Part shown: piece by piece, positions 34,821 to 45,400 of the stretch | Position numbering within the stretch: position 1 is the stretch's first letter | Layout of the letters: each line of letters opens with the position of its first letter | Notes under the pieces: model-generated | What the model was told of the DNA's origin: nothing | Databases searched by the model: none | Seen by the model: the letters and a program-made list of their open reading frames with translations, nothing else | Position numbers and translations under genes: made by a program | Assembly (NCBI RefSeq): GCF_020080835.1 | Contig: NC_058158.1 | Location: 25,128,305 to 25,192,304 of the forward strand | DNA length: 64,000 bases | Direction of reading: 5' to 3' | Origin: Cotesia glomerata | Taxonomy: Eukaryota > Arthropoda > Insecta > Hymenoptera > Braconidae

Positions 34821-35199
34821 GTGCAGCTTACAACATCTCTGGCCCCCGCCATCTCACCAGCTGGCCCTCGCGCCCTGACAATCTTGATAAACAAAATTGA
34901 TTCAAACTACCCTGAGTTTGCAGTTGCGACTACAGACTGGCGCAGATAGTGCAGCCTAAAACTTCATCTTTGGCCCCCGCCACCTCACCAGCTGGCCCTC
35001 GCGCCCTGACAATCTTGATAAACAAAATTGATTCAAACTACCCTGAGTTTGCAGTTACGACTACAGACTGGCGCAAGTAGTGCGGCCAACAGATTTCTTT
35101 GGTCCCCGCCACTTCACCAACTGGCCCGTCGTACCCTAGTCAAATCACTCTAGATTTGCTTGTACGACCTACAGCTTGGAGCAAGTGGTGCGACCTTAC
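34821..35199 (-). repeat. three tandem repeats in the gypsy 3' region
   Basis: Units start at about 34821, 34949 and 35080 (128, 131 and about 108 bp), each with GGCCCCCGCCACCTCACCA-like sequence, CTACAGACTGG and GTGCGGCC. The first two are almost identical; the third has diverged and is shorter. A partial fourth lies at about 34780-34820. The repeats are much richer in GC than the flanks. Confidence 0.9.
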
Positions 35200-35207
35200 A
35201 TCTACCA

Positions 35208-36098
35208 TTAGTGCTGAGTCTCTCCCCTGGTGGTTTCTGACTCTGTCTCAGAGTCTTCATTGCTCTCCTGATCAACAACTTCTTGATCATCAGAGGCATC
35301 CAACTCACTAGGAATATGGGACTCAGGCATTTTTCTCAGGTTTTCGTGACAGTATTTATATGTTCTATTACCCATTAAAGACTTTAAAGTATAACGATTA
35401 CCGTCGAGAGTTTCCGTCACCACAAATGGACCTCTGAACTTTGGATCGAGCTTTGTTTGATTTCTCTCTTCGTTTTTAATTAACACAAAATCTCCTACTT
35501 TAAATGAAACTATCTTTGCTTTATTCTTATCAAATCTAGACTTATCATATTTCGCATTAATTTCTATGTTATCAATCGCTTTTTGCCGTACGTCAGAAAT
35601 ATCAATTTCTTTATCGTCTTGATCAACTATCATTCCAAAAGGTCTAGCTACTTTTCCGATTAGCAACTCTAACGGACTAGCTTTAGTGACTCGATTAGTA
35701 GTACAATTTATTGCTAATTGAATTTCATTTACAACTGCTTGCCAAGAGTTTCCACTCGTTTCGGCTGCAGTAAACATACTTTTTAGGGTACTCATTACGC
35801 GTTCTACCTGGCCATTAGCCCGACTTGAACCCGTAGCTATAAGATGTAATTTTGAGTTTTGTGAGTTACAATACTCTTGAAATTCTTTACTTGTGAAACA
35901 TCTACCTTGATCCGCAATTATACGGGTCGGTGGGCCAAACAATGATATAGCATTTTTAAGAGCCTTAATAGTATTGACACTATCTATTTTTCGAGTATGA
36001 TATAATAAAACAAATTTAGTAAAAGCATCTATCAACACGACAACGTATTCTTTTGAATCGTTCTTACCCGTTAATTTACCTGTAATATCCATGTGCAC
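35208..36098 (-). CDS. gypsy integrase, catalytic core and C-terminal part
   Basis: Part of the retroelement polyprotein, the enzyme that would insert its DNA copy. In this 296-residue segment the DDE core is complete: D4 in HMDITG, D63 in IADQG and E99 in GQVER, with the D-35-E spacing of retroviral-type integrases. A GPF motif follows at 223-225 with an acidic tail. The methionine used as start is internal; the same frame continues upstream to the TAG at 36231-36233 and includes the two cysteines of the zinc-binding HHCC domain. It is therefore the 3' end of pol, not a separate gene. Confidence 0.9.
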   Translation of the reverse strand: MHMDITGKLTGKNDSKEYVVVLIDAFTKFVLLYHTRKIDSVNTIKALKNAISLFGPPTRIIADQGRCFTSKEFQEYCNSQNSKLHLIATGSSRANGQVERVMSTLKSMFTAAETSGNSWQAVVNEIQLAINCTTNRVTKASPLELLIGKVARPFGMIVDQDDKEIDISDVRQKAIDNIEINAKYDKSRFDKNKAKIVSFKVGDFVLIKNEERNQTKLDPKFRGPFVVTETLDGNRYTLKSLMGNRTYKYCHENLRKMPESHIPSELDASDDQEVVDQESNEDSETESETTRGETQH

Positions 36099-36230
36099 TG
36101 TATGCCAAGGGATGCTGGTCTTAGGAATAGGATGAAGCTCTGCTTGTACTTTGCCTGAGCTTGACTTGAAAACTCTGCAAGTATAACAGTTATCAATGAA
36201 TTTACGAACATATTTCGTAATTCCTTCAAA

Positions 36231-36872
36231 CTAATAATACTCGCAAACCTTGTCAAGTGTTTTCTCCCATCCTAAGTGCATAATTGACTCATGTACATGA
36301 TTTATTACCGACCACCTAAAAGCACGTGGAACAATAGGTAAACATAATGTTTTACCTCGCCTTTGGATTTTTCGGTGGAGTAACCCTGACCGTACTTCAT
36401 AAGTTTTAGCAAGATCGGACGCAATCTCATCATTTTCTAAATCAATTACTATCTTACTAATTTCTGGGTCACGCCGTTGCTCAACAAGAAGCCAATCATC
36501 GGAAATTTCCGTCAAATTTATACTTTTCTGTAAAATTTTATTTGAATTACTACGCAATTGTTCTGTAACAGGATTACGCGAAAAGAAATCAGCGTGAGCC
36601 ATTCGTTTACCTTCTCTATACACAATATCAAATTTAAAAGTCTGTAAGAAAGCCCACCAACGGTGAACCCTTGGTGTTAGGTCAGCCTTTTTCTGAGAGG
36701 CTTTTAACGAATTACAATCCGTAATTACTACGAACGGTCGGCCATGCAAATAATGGCGGAAAAATTTTACTGCGTTAAATACAGCTAGAGTCTCTAATTC
36801 ATATGAATGATATCGTGACTCAGCTGAACTAGTAGCTTTTGCTATAATACTCGACAACTCTATTTGAACCAT
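36231..36872 (-). pseudogene. gypsy RNase H and integrase N-terminus, frame broken
   Basis: Continuation of pol in another frame. It contains the RNase H block SSAESRYHSYELETLAVF, the region VITDCNSLK and the connection region, then the start of the integrase zinc domain with its two histidines (HVHESIMHLGWEKT). It ends at an in-frame TAG just before the two cysteines of that domain. The first dozen residues as read from ATG do not look like RNase H. The family-like reading lies in a third frame there, implying two one-base shifts, both in A runs (36877-36882 and 36837-36840). They could be real mutations or homopolymer sequencing errors. Confidence 0.85.
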
Positions 36873-39352
36873 TAAATTTTTTGCATTAATATAGCCCCAT
36901 AGCCTTCAGAGCTAGCGTCTGTGTGCAACTCTATAGGAAAGTTCGGATTGAAGATCATTAGTACAGGCTCATTAGTCAATACAGAGATTATTTTCTGACG
37001 GATATTTTCATGTACCTCAGTCCATTCAATATTTTTTTTGCTACCTGAGGTCAAACGGTATAAGGGTTTCATTACCTGTGAGAACTTTGGAATAAATTTA
37101 CGAAAGTAAGAAGAGAGACCGATGAATTGTCTCAACTGAGTTACGGTTCTCGGTGCAGGTAAGACAGTTAAGGCTTCGATTTTACGTGAGCTGGGACGGA
37201 CTTCACCAGCAGAAATTTCATAGCCCAGGTATTGTACTTGGGTTTTGAGAAACGAGCATTTTGAAAAATTAAAAGAGAATCCGGATTTAATGAGAATACT
37301 GACTACTTTTTGAAGTCTGTCTAACGCTTCCTCGATAGTTGAAGCTATAATCATAATATCATCCATATACACAATGACGAATGTATATGCAAGTTCTCCT
37401 AGGGCTTTTATAACAGCACGTTGAAAGACAGAGGGTGCGTTCTTTAGCCCGAATGGCATGGTCAAGTATTCATATTGCCCATCAGGCGTTACAAACGCCG
37501 TACGTTCAATTGATTCTGTCTCAACAGGGATTTGGTGAAATCCACTGGCCATATCTAAACATGTGAAAAATTTAGCACCAGCAAGTCGCGCTATTTGGTC
37601 GGCAATGAGGGGTAAAGGAAATTTATCATCTATCGTATTAGCATTCAGTTCCCGATAATCGACGCACAAACGATCAGAACCATCTTTCTTTTTAACTAAT
37701 AATATAGGACTTGCAAACGGAGAGCAACTCGGACGAATAACATTAGCCTTCAATAGTTCATCTACTCTATCCCGTACTACCTGCCTTTCCTCAGCACTAA
37801 GACGATACGGTCGCCTTTGTACAGTTACATTAGGGTCAACTAAACGTATTATAAGCTCCCCTGTATTAACACGAGTACTTGGAAACCCCTGAATAAATGA
37901 ATCGGTATATTCTTTTAAAATAGAAATGAGTTTCTCTTTATCATCTCTAATTACGTCAGTATCAATATCATTAAAATGTATTTTACTAATAGATTCGAGT
38001 TTATTACATGCGTTAATCAGTTTACTTTTAGATAAGCTAAAATTATTTGAAGTTATATTTACATCAAATCCTTGCCCAAGAATTTCACGACCAATCAATA
38101 CGTCACATTTTAAATAATCATCTGTAATAACATGAAAAAGTATCTCTAGCGTATGGATATTAATAGTTATTTCAGACAAAATTTGTATCGTACAGTTCAC
38201 ACTAACATTTCCAATGCCCTTTAAAATTATTAAATTATTTTTACGTTTACCCGCAAATTTAGCGGCAAAACTTTCTTTAATTAACGAGCATTCAGCTCCC
38301 GAATCAAACCAAAATGAAAACGACTCACCACGATGGATCAATGATCCTGATGGAGCTGCTACCGTACAGATGTCCACACGACGCTCGTTGTTGTTACCAT
38401 TCCCGTTGTTTTTTGAACCTCCACTCGCTAATGTTGGACATCTTGAGGCAACGTGTCCCACTACGCCACACTTGAAGCAGGTAACAACGGATTTTTGTGA
38501 GGTAGGCCTAGTGGCTACCTGGCTATTAGATGCTCGTTCTGATTTTCCTTTATTAATTGAAGGGCAATCAACACTTCTGTGTCCTAATTTTCCACATGAA
38601 TGACACTTAATCGATGACAACGATTTAAATCGTTTAAAATTAGGCTCCGTACGATCATCTTGGTGTGGAGCGGACCTTTTTCTTGCATAATTAAAGGCTT
38701 TCAATTCATTTTGGAGTTGGTTACGTGATTTAATATCTGTCGTAAATGATAAACGTTGAAGACGCGTATCACACTGTGAAAGATGAGCGAGTACAACAGA
38801 CACCGCGATTTCTTCGACACTTGCACTTTTCCACTTTGAACAAAGCGACGCCAATAGACGACTTGAATATGAAGACAAGCACTCACCATCTTTCGGACGA
38901 CTATTTTGTAAATTTATTAAAGTGGCCGCCGATGTTTCTAGTCCACCAAATCTCGCGATGAAGAGATCTTTAAATTCAGTCCACGTTATCCCAGGATAAC
39001 ATACTTGAGATAACCACGAAGATGCAGATCCTTGAAGAGCTTCACTTAACGCGATAATAAGTGCACTACCCTCCTGAGGACGTTCCGCGAAACACATATC
39101 CACGGTTGAACACCAAGCAGCTGGATCCGCACTTGAATTTTCAGGATTGAACTTCGGCAAAGACATATTGCGATTAGTGGACACTGGTTTTGTTACAACC
39201 TTCATTAACTCTATCAAATTCCGATTTTGCATTTCCATTAGCAACTGGAATTGATTAGGAGAAAAACCCGTAGCTGATCCAGATCCCACTTCTGATGTCG
39301 GAGGACGAGTGGTTTGGGCATTGTTAGAGTCCTTTGGATCATTATCAGCCAT
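36872..39352 (-). CDS. gypsy Gag-protease-reverse transcriptase frame
   Basis: One 826-residue frame joins gag and pol without a frameshift between them. Order by residue: Gag with a retrotransposon-Gag-like region (about 60-225), CCHC knuckles C250-C263 and C292-C305, aspartic protease with DSG at 350-352 and the LIGREILG segment at 419-426, reverse transcriptase with LDMASGFHQ near 599-607 and the catalytic YMDD at 662-665, and the start of RNase H with D812 (HTDASS). It stops at TAA inside RNase H. The start ATG and the first 19 codons lie in the 5' LTR; codon 19 is the last triplet of the LTR. An AATAAATAAAG sequence stands just before the ATG. Role: particle assembly, cleavage and copying of the element RNA. 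Confidence 0.95.
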   Translation of the reverse strand: MADNDPKDSNNAQTTRPPTSEVGSGSATGFSPNQFQLLMEMQNRNLIELMKVVTKPVSTNRNMSLPKFNPENSSADPAAWCSTVDMCFAERPQEGSALIIALSEALQGSASSWLSQVCYPGITWTEFKDLFIARFGGLETSAATLINLQNSRPKDGECLSSYSSRLLASLCSKWKSASVEEIAVSVVLAHLSQCDTRLQRLSFTTDIKSRNQLQNELKAFNYARKRSAPHQDDRTEPNFKRFKSLSSIKCHSCGKLGHRSVDCPSINKGKSERASNSQVATRPTSQKSVVTCFKCGVVGHVASRCPTLASGGSKNNGNGNNNERRVDICTVAAPSGSLIHRGESFSFWFDSGAECSLIKESFAAKFAGKRKNNLIILKGIGNVSVNCTIQILSEITINIHTLEILFHVITDDYLKCDVLIGREILGQGFDVNITSNNFSLSKSKLINACNKLESISKIHFNDIDTDVIRDDKEKLISILKEYTDSFIQGFPSTRVNTGELIIRLVDPNVTVQRRPYRLSAEERQVVRDRVDELLKANVIRPSCSPFASPILLVKKKDGSDRLCVDYRELNANTIDDKFPLPLIADQIARLAGAKFFTCLDMASGFHQIPVETESIERTAFVTPDGQYEYLTMPFGLKNAPSVFQRAVIKALGELAYTFVIVYMDDIMIIASTIEEALDRLQKVVSILIKSGFSFNFSKCSFLKTQVQYLGYEISAGEVRPSSRKIEALTVLPAPRTVTQLRQFIGLSSYFRKFIPKFSQVMKPLYRLTSGSKKNIEWTEVHENIRQKIISVLTNEPVLMIFNPNFPIELHTDASSEGYGAILMQKI
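39283..39295 (-). promoter_or_regulatory. putative primer-binding site (tRNA-Leu, offset)
   Basis: Directly next to the 5' LTR, the plus strand reads ATCCCACTTCTGA. This equals the 3' part of an animal tRNA-Leu as I recall it (…ATCCCACTTCTGACA plus CCA). The minus strand could therefore pair with tRNA-Leu starting 5 nt inside its 3' end. It lies within the gag reading frame (codons 20-24). Confidence 0.55.
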
Positions 39353-39858
39353 CTTTATTTATTTCACAATAATCAAATATAACAAAGACTTTGATTTGGA
39401 ATATAACGTACACTAACTCGTACAAATAATAAATTTAATTACAAATATTTTACTACGATTGATATAACAGTTAAAGACGTTGGGGAAATAAGACCGAGAA
39501 CGAATCCGGGGTCAGCAGGATGTATGCGATCTTTACTTGATCAATGCTCAACGAGAACCACCGTTCCAAGTACCCTAAGTACTTATTCACTCAAAAATAT
39601 TTCGACAGCTCTCATTGTCTGTCGATATTTCTAACTATATACTTTTTACTTCTATCCTGTGACCTCGGCTACGTTTGGTGACCATTGTCACTCCGGACTT
39701 AAGCCCATCGTCATAACCATAAAAAATATAATCAGCTTAAGTCGTAAATAATATCTAAATATTCTATGCTTTACAATTTTGCTTAAAATTAACAGACAAA
39801 CTAAAATATTGGGAATTTCCAATCTCTGGAAAAACCCAGCTCGATATTATCTCCGACA
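39296..39858 (-). repeat. 5' LTR of the gypsy element
   Basis: 563 bp, matching the 3' LTR with the same TGTCGGAG...CTCCGACA ends. The gag ATG is at 39352-39350 and AATAAA-type signals lie at 39354-39363 (minus strand). It ends against a (TA)n run. Confidence 0.93.
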
Positions 39859-39880
39859 TATATATATATATATATATATG

Positions 39881-39970
<90 letters not shown>
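39859..39970. repeat. (TA)n microsatellite at the gypsy insertion site
   Basis: Long TA run with a short ATGTATGTA break near 39880. A short TA run at 33896-33904 is the other side of the same target. Confidence 0.95.
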
Positions 39971-39973
<3 letters not shown>

Positions 39974-40134
39974 CTTCTGTGCGTGTGTTTGTCACTGAAC
40001 TCCTCCTAAACGGCTGGACCGATTTTAATGAAATTTTTTGTGTGTCTTCCGGTGGATTCCAGAATGGTTTAGATTCACAATTTAGTCCACGAGAAAATGT
40101 TTATTTAATAGATTTTTTATTTATAAATTTTTGT
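39971..40134. repeat. conserved repeat segment before the hairpin array
   Basis: Contains GAACTCCTCCTAAACGGCTGGACCGATTTTAATGAAATTT in pieces. I recall this type of sequence from dispersed insect repeats, possibly Helitron-related; not provable here. Confidence 0.35.
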
Positions 40135-40736
40135 TGATCTTGACTACCCACATACACTTTTCATATATTTTATAAATATCATATATATAAGATATATGAA
40201 AAAATTCATGTGGGTACTCAAATGAAAGGTCTCGATGAGTATAAAATCATAATGGACTTATATTTATGAAAATGTTAATAATTAACCAATGATAATGTAT
40301 TTTGTTAACTAATGATGTTTTTAACGATATAAGCTCATTCCGATTTTACACTCATCAAGAGCTTTCATTTGAGTACCCACATGAATTTTTGATATATTTT
40401 TCATATATACATATATATAATATATATAAATATATAAAATATATGAAAAATTGATGTGGGTACTCACATGAAAGGTCTTGATGAGTGTAACATCGGGATG
40501 AGCTTATATCTTTAAAAATATCATTAGTTGGCAAGATACAATGTCATTTCTTAATTATTGAAGTTTTGAAAGATATAAGCTCATCCCGATGTTACACTCA
40601 TCGAGTTCTTTCATTTGAGTACCCACATAACATTTTTTATATATTTCATATATATGGTATTTGTGAAATATATAAATATATAAAATATATCAAAAATGCA
40701 TGTGGGTACTCAAATGAAAGCTCTTGATGAGTTGTA
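40135..40736. repeat. array of alternating inverted repeats
   Basis: The word CATGTGGGTACTCAAATGAA, followed by AGGTCTYGATGAGT, appears forward at about 40207, 40453 and 40700 and inverted at about 40352-40390 and 40590-40628, with a further partial copy at 40142. Each forward/inverted pair encloses a second inverted pair (AATGGACTTATAT / ATATAAGCTCATTCC). Long hairpins are thus joined by TA-rich linkers, with a period of about 246 bp. Confidence 0.85.
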
Positions 40737-41559
40737 GGGTCCACGTTTTCAAAATATAAATATCTAATTAGTCCCCGGCTCGAAATTTGCTCGCTGGAGT
40801 CCAGAGTCATAAACGGGGATCACATTATCAATAACAAAATATAAACAAAACACTTCATTTTAAATAAATCAAAAAAAAGGAAACCTCTTTATTGGCCTGA
40901 TCATATTAATAAACGATATAAACAATATAAGCAAATTAAACAATATAAACAATACATTAGAACAAATATCAAAAGCTTAAGTGATAATATGTACAAACTT
41001 TATGTCAAAATTAACAATATTCGAACATAACCCGCACACACCGTTTGTTTTTCCGTTTTCGGTGCCACCTGGTGGCTAAACTCTGTCTACTACCTTTACA
41101 AAGTAGTAATCCTACCGATGGTTACACCCTCAATCGCGGCCCTACTTACCCCTAATCCCGTTTGGGTGCTTGGAAAGCAACCCTTTCCGGCCCTACTTTC
41201 CCCTAATCCCGTTCGGATGCTTGGAAAGCAACCCTTTCCAGCTCTACTCACCCCTAATCCCGTTCGGGTGCTTGGAAAGCAACCCTTTCCAGCTACGCGG
41301 TGGCCAAATTTCCCCCACATGGTCAAGTCAGCACTTTCATCCGGTCGGTTCACGATACTTACCTGGGCCTTGGTCAGACTCCAGGTAGAGTATCATCCTC
41401 TCGAAGTACTTGGTGAAGAGTATTCAACCGAGTAATTCTCCCGAGAAAGAATTGCTTGGTTTTATCGAGCCAAATTTTGGCGTTTATCATTTTTCCCTTA
41501 ACTCTCTTGTAACAAACCGGAAGGGTCGTTTTAGACACCTGTCCGGTGTCCTCGAACTA
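40737..41559. repeat. unclassified GC-richer block, possible solo LTR or element remnant
   Basis: Starts abruptly after the hairpin array with TGTAGGGTCCACG. Composition is clearly richer in GC than its neighbours, with an AATAAA on the minus strand at about 40888-40893. 41139-41299 holds three 51-bp repeats. Frames of 85-105 codons here are by-products of the repeats. Boundaries and class unknown. Confidence 0.35.
41139..41299. repeat. three tandem 51-bp repeats
   Basis: Each unit: CCCCTAATCCCGTTCGGGTG, then CTTGGAAAGCAACCCTTTCC. Units differ by a few bases. Confidence 0.9.
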
Positions 41560-41890
41560 GCATTCAAAAATAATTATAATTATTTATAATTATTTATAAA
41601 TAATTATTTATTATTTTAATCGTAATTTCCTTCATTTTATATCCATTCGTCTCGCCAAATTCTAAGTTTTTATTTTCGAAACTCAATTCTTTATTATTTT
41701 AATCGTAATTTCCTTCATTTTCTATCCATTCGTTTCGTCAAATTCACAATTCTTTATTATTTTAATCGCAATTTCTTTCATTATATATCTATATATATCC
41801 ATTCATCGCTTTCCCATACTAAATCTTGTTCGGAACTTAGAAAATCTTCGCTTACCTAAATTATTTCTTACAAAAATAATAATCGTCATT
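41560..41890. repeat. R7 repeat with short tandem units
   Basis: TTATTATTTTAATCGTAATT, then TCCTTCATTTTCTATCCATTCG, occurs three times (about 41620-41800) in units of 60-80 bp. The same sequence occurs once at 32625-32790. Confidence 0.65.
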
Positions 41891-41905
41891 TCTTTTACAA
41901 TTAAT

Positions 41906-42446
41906 TCGCTCTCCGAGCTCAAAAACACAACTTTTATTCTTTTTCGAGCTCGAAATTCTAATGGTTATTAAAAACATCGTTTTTTTTAATTTTTAATTGC
42001 ATTATCTTCCGAACGAATCCATTATTTTTAATGAACTTGCAGCAATCGACGCAGTTCTTCAAGCACAAAAATATTATTTGTCACTCGCTAAACGATCCGA
42101 GAAGAAATTTTGAAGTTATGTAAAAAAAACGACTTTTTCCATATTTTTCGACAACGATTTCTCTTAAACGAATGAATCGATTTTGATGCGACTTAGGGCA
42201 ATCAATGTTGCTTTTTGAGATTAAGAGCTGATTAGTTTTTAGAAATGATCAACCCATTAGTTTAAAAGCTATCTTGAAAAAACTTTATTTAGAAAATTTT
42301 ATTCTCGAGATTTCTCAAAATCTACACAGTTGAATTGATTTAAATTTACGTGAATCCTAATGGCAAAACAACCTTTTCGAATGCCGTCAACCGCGTTTCA
42401 ATCGGTCAAGCCGTTCAAAAATTATCAGGAGTTTACACACACACAC
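41906..42446 (+). repeat. R1 copy of the diverged subtype
   Basis: From GCTCTCCGAGCTCAAAAACA to a short CA run (42435-42446). It resembles 3700-4260 more than the other R1 copies. Both R1 ends are missing. Confidence 0.8.
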
Positions 42447-45400
42447 AAAATTTTGAAAAAAATTTTATTTGATTTAGAAAAAAAAAACAATTTTAGATAG
42501 GCAACTTACAAATTTTCATCCGAAATTATTTTTTTCCGATTCTAGAAAAATTTTTTCCACAAGAAAGTTCCTGTGGGAAAACATTTTGATTTCTCCATCT
42601 AAGAAATCACATGTTTGAAAATTTTTTACAAATCAATTTTTTATTGCATTGCTAATTTTTTTAAACATAAATTCTGTCTTTTAGTGTATTATTGAAAATG
42701 ACTATCCATTGATTAATGAGAAGTCAGCTGAACTGATTGAAATTTTGATTGATTTCTCATCTGCCTTTCGCCAAAAAAATTTAGCACTTTTCAAATAAAA
42801 TAATTATTGAAGAAACATGTAATACATGAATCATTATTGTTTGAAATAACTTCTTACCTCTATTGCTGTCTTATCCCTTCAGAGGCTAAATAAACTGATA
42901 GAATACCTCCATTTAGCATTGAGCGGTATTCTAATACCTAAATAGCATCTAGCGATCCACTTGGGAACATCCAATATTCAGAACGCTTGACTGTACAACC
43001 TGATCCCTAGTAATCGCTGGTGTGCGCTTCTCTCCCATAGTGCTGTAACATTCTAAGCTCGATGACAAGTAACACGCTAAGGGATTTAGCGAGTGCTCCA
43101 CATACATACACAAATAGATATAGATATATAGACTAAATATCTCACAATGTAACTCACTGAATTAGTAATGCTTCTCTCATCTCTTACCCCTTGTGTCTTA
43201 TTCGGGTCACTAAATTTTCGATTAAACTATAGGACATAGGAGAATCGAATTTCAATGTCCCGATAGCCCAGGCGGCAGCTTCAGGCGACTGAAAATCAGC
43301 TGAGGGAATTCAGGTCAATGTTTTTCCTGTAAACTGTAGACTGCTTTCCGGTAGCCATTCAATTTTCTCTAGCTCTCAGAATAACATCACTGAAGGTTTT
43401 TAAATTTTGTGTTAGCTTCTCCTATCTGTATACATCTCTACCTTCTATTCATTTCTACTCTTTTAATGCGTTCTATCAACTTCCATTCCGTCCGGAATTG
43501 AATTGATTTCGTAAAATACTCCCTTTTATTTAGTCATGCTTCAATAATTAATGAAACATTTTTGGTTTCATCGCAATTTGTTTTTACCTCAATTCTATTG
43601 AAAGACGAAAAAATTCAATACTTAAATTATCATTAACAATGAATACATTAATTAATTTTGATAATAGCAAATTTAATTAAGCCACTACCATCATCGCTAT
43701 TATTCCTATCCCTTGTGGATAATATAGATTGTTAATTATGCAATGAATAATCCGTTAGATAAAGATAATTTTAGCAATGAATAAAATAATTAACAGTCTA
43801 TTATTATGTAATTTTAATCGTTACTTCTAATTTGAGTAATAATAATAAATAATAATGATTCGGTAATAAGGGTGGAATTTTAAAGCTCAGTTGAAGGATT
43901 TTATTGATTATGTATACGTGTTCAATATTCTTTTTCACTTGAGGTAACTGCCTACTAATATTACGATGAAATAAATCTATAAATCAACATATGTGATAAA
44001 TATATCATATATTAACATCCTGATGGAACCTGTAGATTTGACAAAAAAACACTTGGAGGCCTCTCGAGAGTTTTTCAAAATTAAAAAAAAAATTTTAAAC
44101 TTCTTCAAAAAAAATTATAAGTAATTGAGTGTTTTTTCCGAATATACACAAAAATATTCATTTCGACTTAATTACCACGTATACGTTAATTAACATGTCA
44201 CATTGAACATCTATTTAGTAGTTGATTAAACTAAAAACCAATGTTAGATAAGCTCCTTATTGAAAAATAACAAAAACAGAAAATTGAAAATTTTTACATT
44301 CGTAACCCTAATGCTGTTACCTCTAATTCAAGTAGTTTGTTTTTTCAGCTATAAGATTACAGCTAACTAATCAGAGAACATTTTTTAATTAATTCTGCAT
44401 CAAAAAATCTTTTTTAAAAAGCACATATTTTGAAAACTTTATCGAAATATATTCTACAGCTCAAGTCACAAGGATTTTATCAAAAGCTTAATGAAACTTA
44501 TTTTAATCGAACGTATGAATTTCCTCCATTGGTGAGATAATTCTTCATATTTAGTTATTTTCAATAAAAAAACAAAGGTAACTCTGATCACACTGAAAGT
44601 AACACTTAATATGGTATGTAAATTAATTTTTTCTATAAAACGTAAATTACATCTTTAAAATAGAGATAAGAAATAAAAGTGATCAAAACTTTAGTGATTG
44701 CTTACTCATTACATTACCAAAATTGAATCAAACATTGATATTAGAATAATATTACTTACATAAAACCTTTCAATGTAATAACAAGCAGCCCACAGAGGTT
44801 TTGATTGCGATTAATCCAGTAAGCAGCACTTCTCAATCTAACTTGACCCTCGATGGTTTACTGAGTAGTAGCAGAGGTCGACGAGTCAGCTACTCGTAGA
44901 TCTCGTGGAATAGCACAGCAAAGAGAAAACCCGACGATTCAGCGAACATTTCTATCTAAAAAGAGGAGAGAAGATCCTGAAATTCGATCCACCATGAAAA
45001 TTTTCCGACCACAAGCACAGCATCAATGATGATGCCATGTTCACAGCTAACCCAATGAATTTAACAGTTCGTTTGCTCTTCTACAATCTCTAAATTGCTG
45101 TTATTCTAAGTATTCACCCCTCTTCAAACCATCATATAACGTTTCGTAATAATCACGAAATAATATTACATTTTTAAAAAAATTTCATTCCATTTATTCA
45201 CACGAACAAAGTTGAAAAACTGTAATTTTTTAATTTTAAATCGTGTTATTTTAAGACAATTTCCTTGGATATTTTTTAACACTTTTTTCTCTAACATACA
45301 ACAATCCAATAAAATAAACACGTTTTTCGAGACTTTATCTTGCGTAGGTGTTCAGACACAGAATATCGCTCTATTATATTTAACTACTTTCTTGTATGAT

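Larger units (their letters stand above)
33905..39858 (-). mobile_element. Ty3/gypsy LTR retrotransposon, near complete, broken pol
   Basis: A 5954-bp element on the minus strand. It has two 563-bp LTRs, gag with two CCHC knuckles, protease, reverse transcriptase, RNase H, integrase (Ty3/gypsy order), then a 740-bp non-coding 3' region with tandem repeats and no env frame. TATA flanks both sides (33901-33904, 39859-39862) because it landed in a TA run. The LTRs differ at only two sites that I noticed (34095 A against 39486 G in the aligned GACC(A/G)AGAAC; 34216 C against 39609 T), so the insertion is recent. Nonetheless pol is interrupted by frame changes near 36877-36882 and 36837-36840 and by TAG at 36231-36233. 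The integrase style and the primer-site offset suggest the mdg3-like branch, which is inference. Confidence 0.93.

Noticed and set aside
36071..36256. 61-codon minus-strand frame between the two pol segments
   Set aside because: It lies out of phase with pol; the integrase zinc-domain residues are in the neighbouring frame interrupted by the TAG.
37926..38603. Plus-strand frames opposite gag and protease
   Set aside because: Antisense shadows of the retrotransposon polyprotein without domains of their own.
39779..40009. Open frames of Tyr-Ile repeats (also at 23157 and 54816-55083)
   Set aside because: They only translate (TA)n runs.
41096..41435. Proline/glycine-rich repeat protein
   Set aside because: Frames on both strands arise from three 51-bp tandem repeats and are short; no other support.
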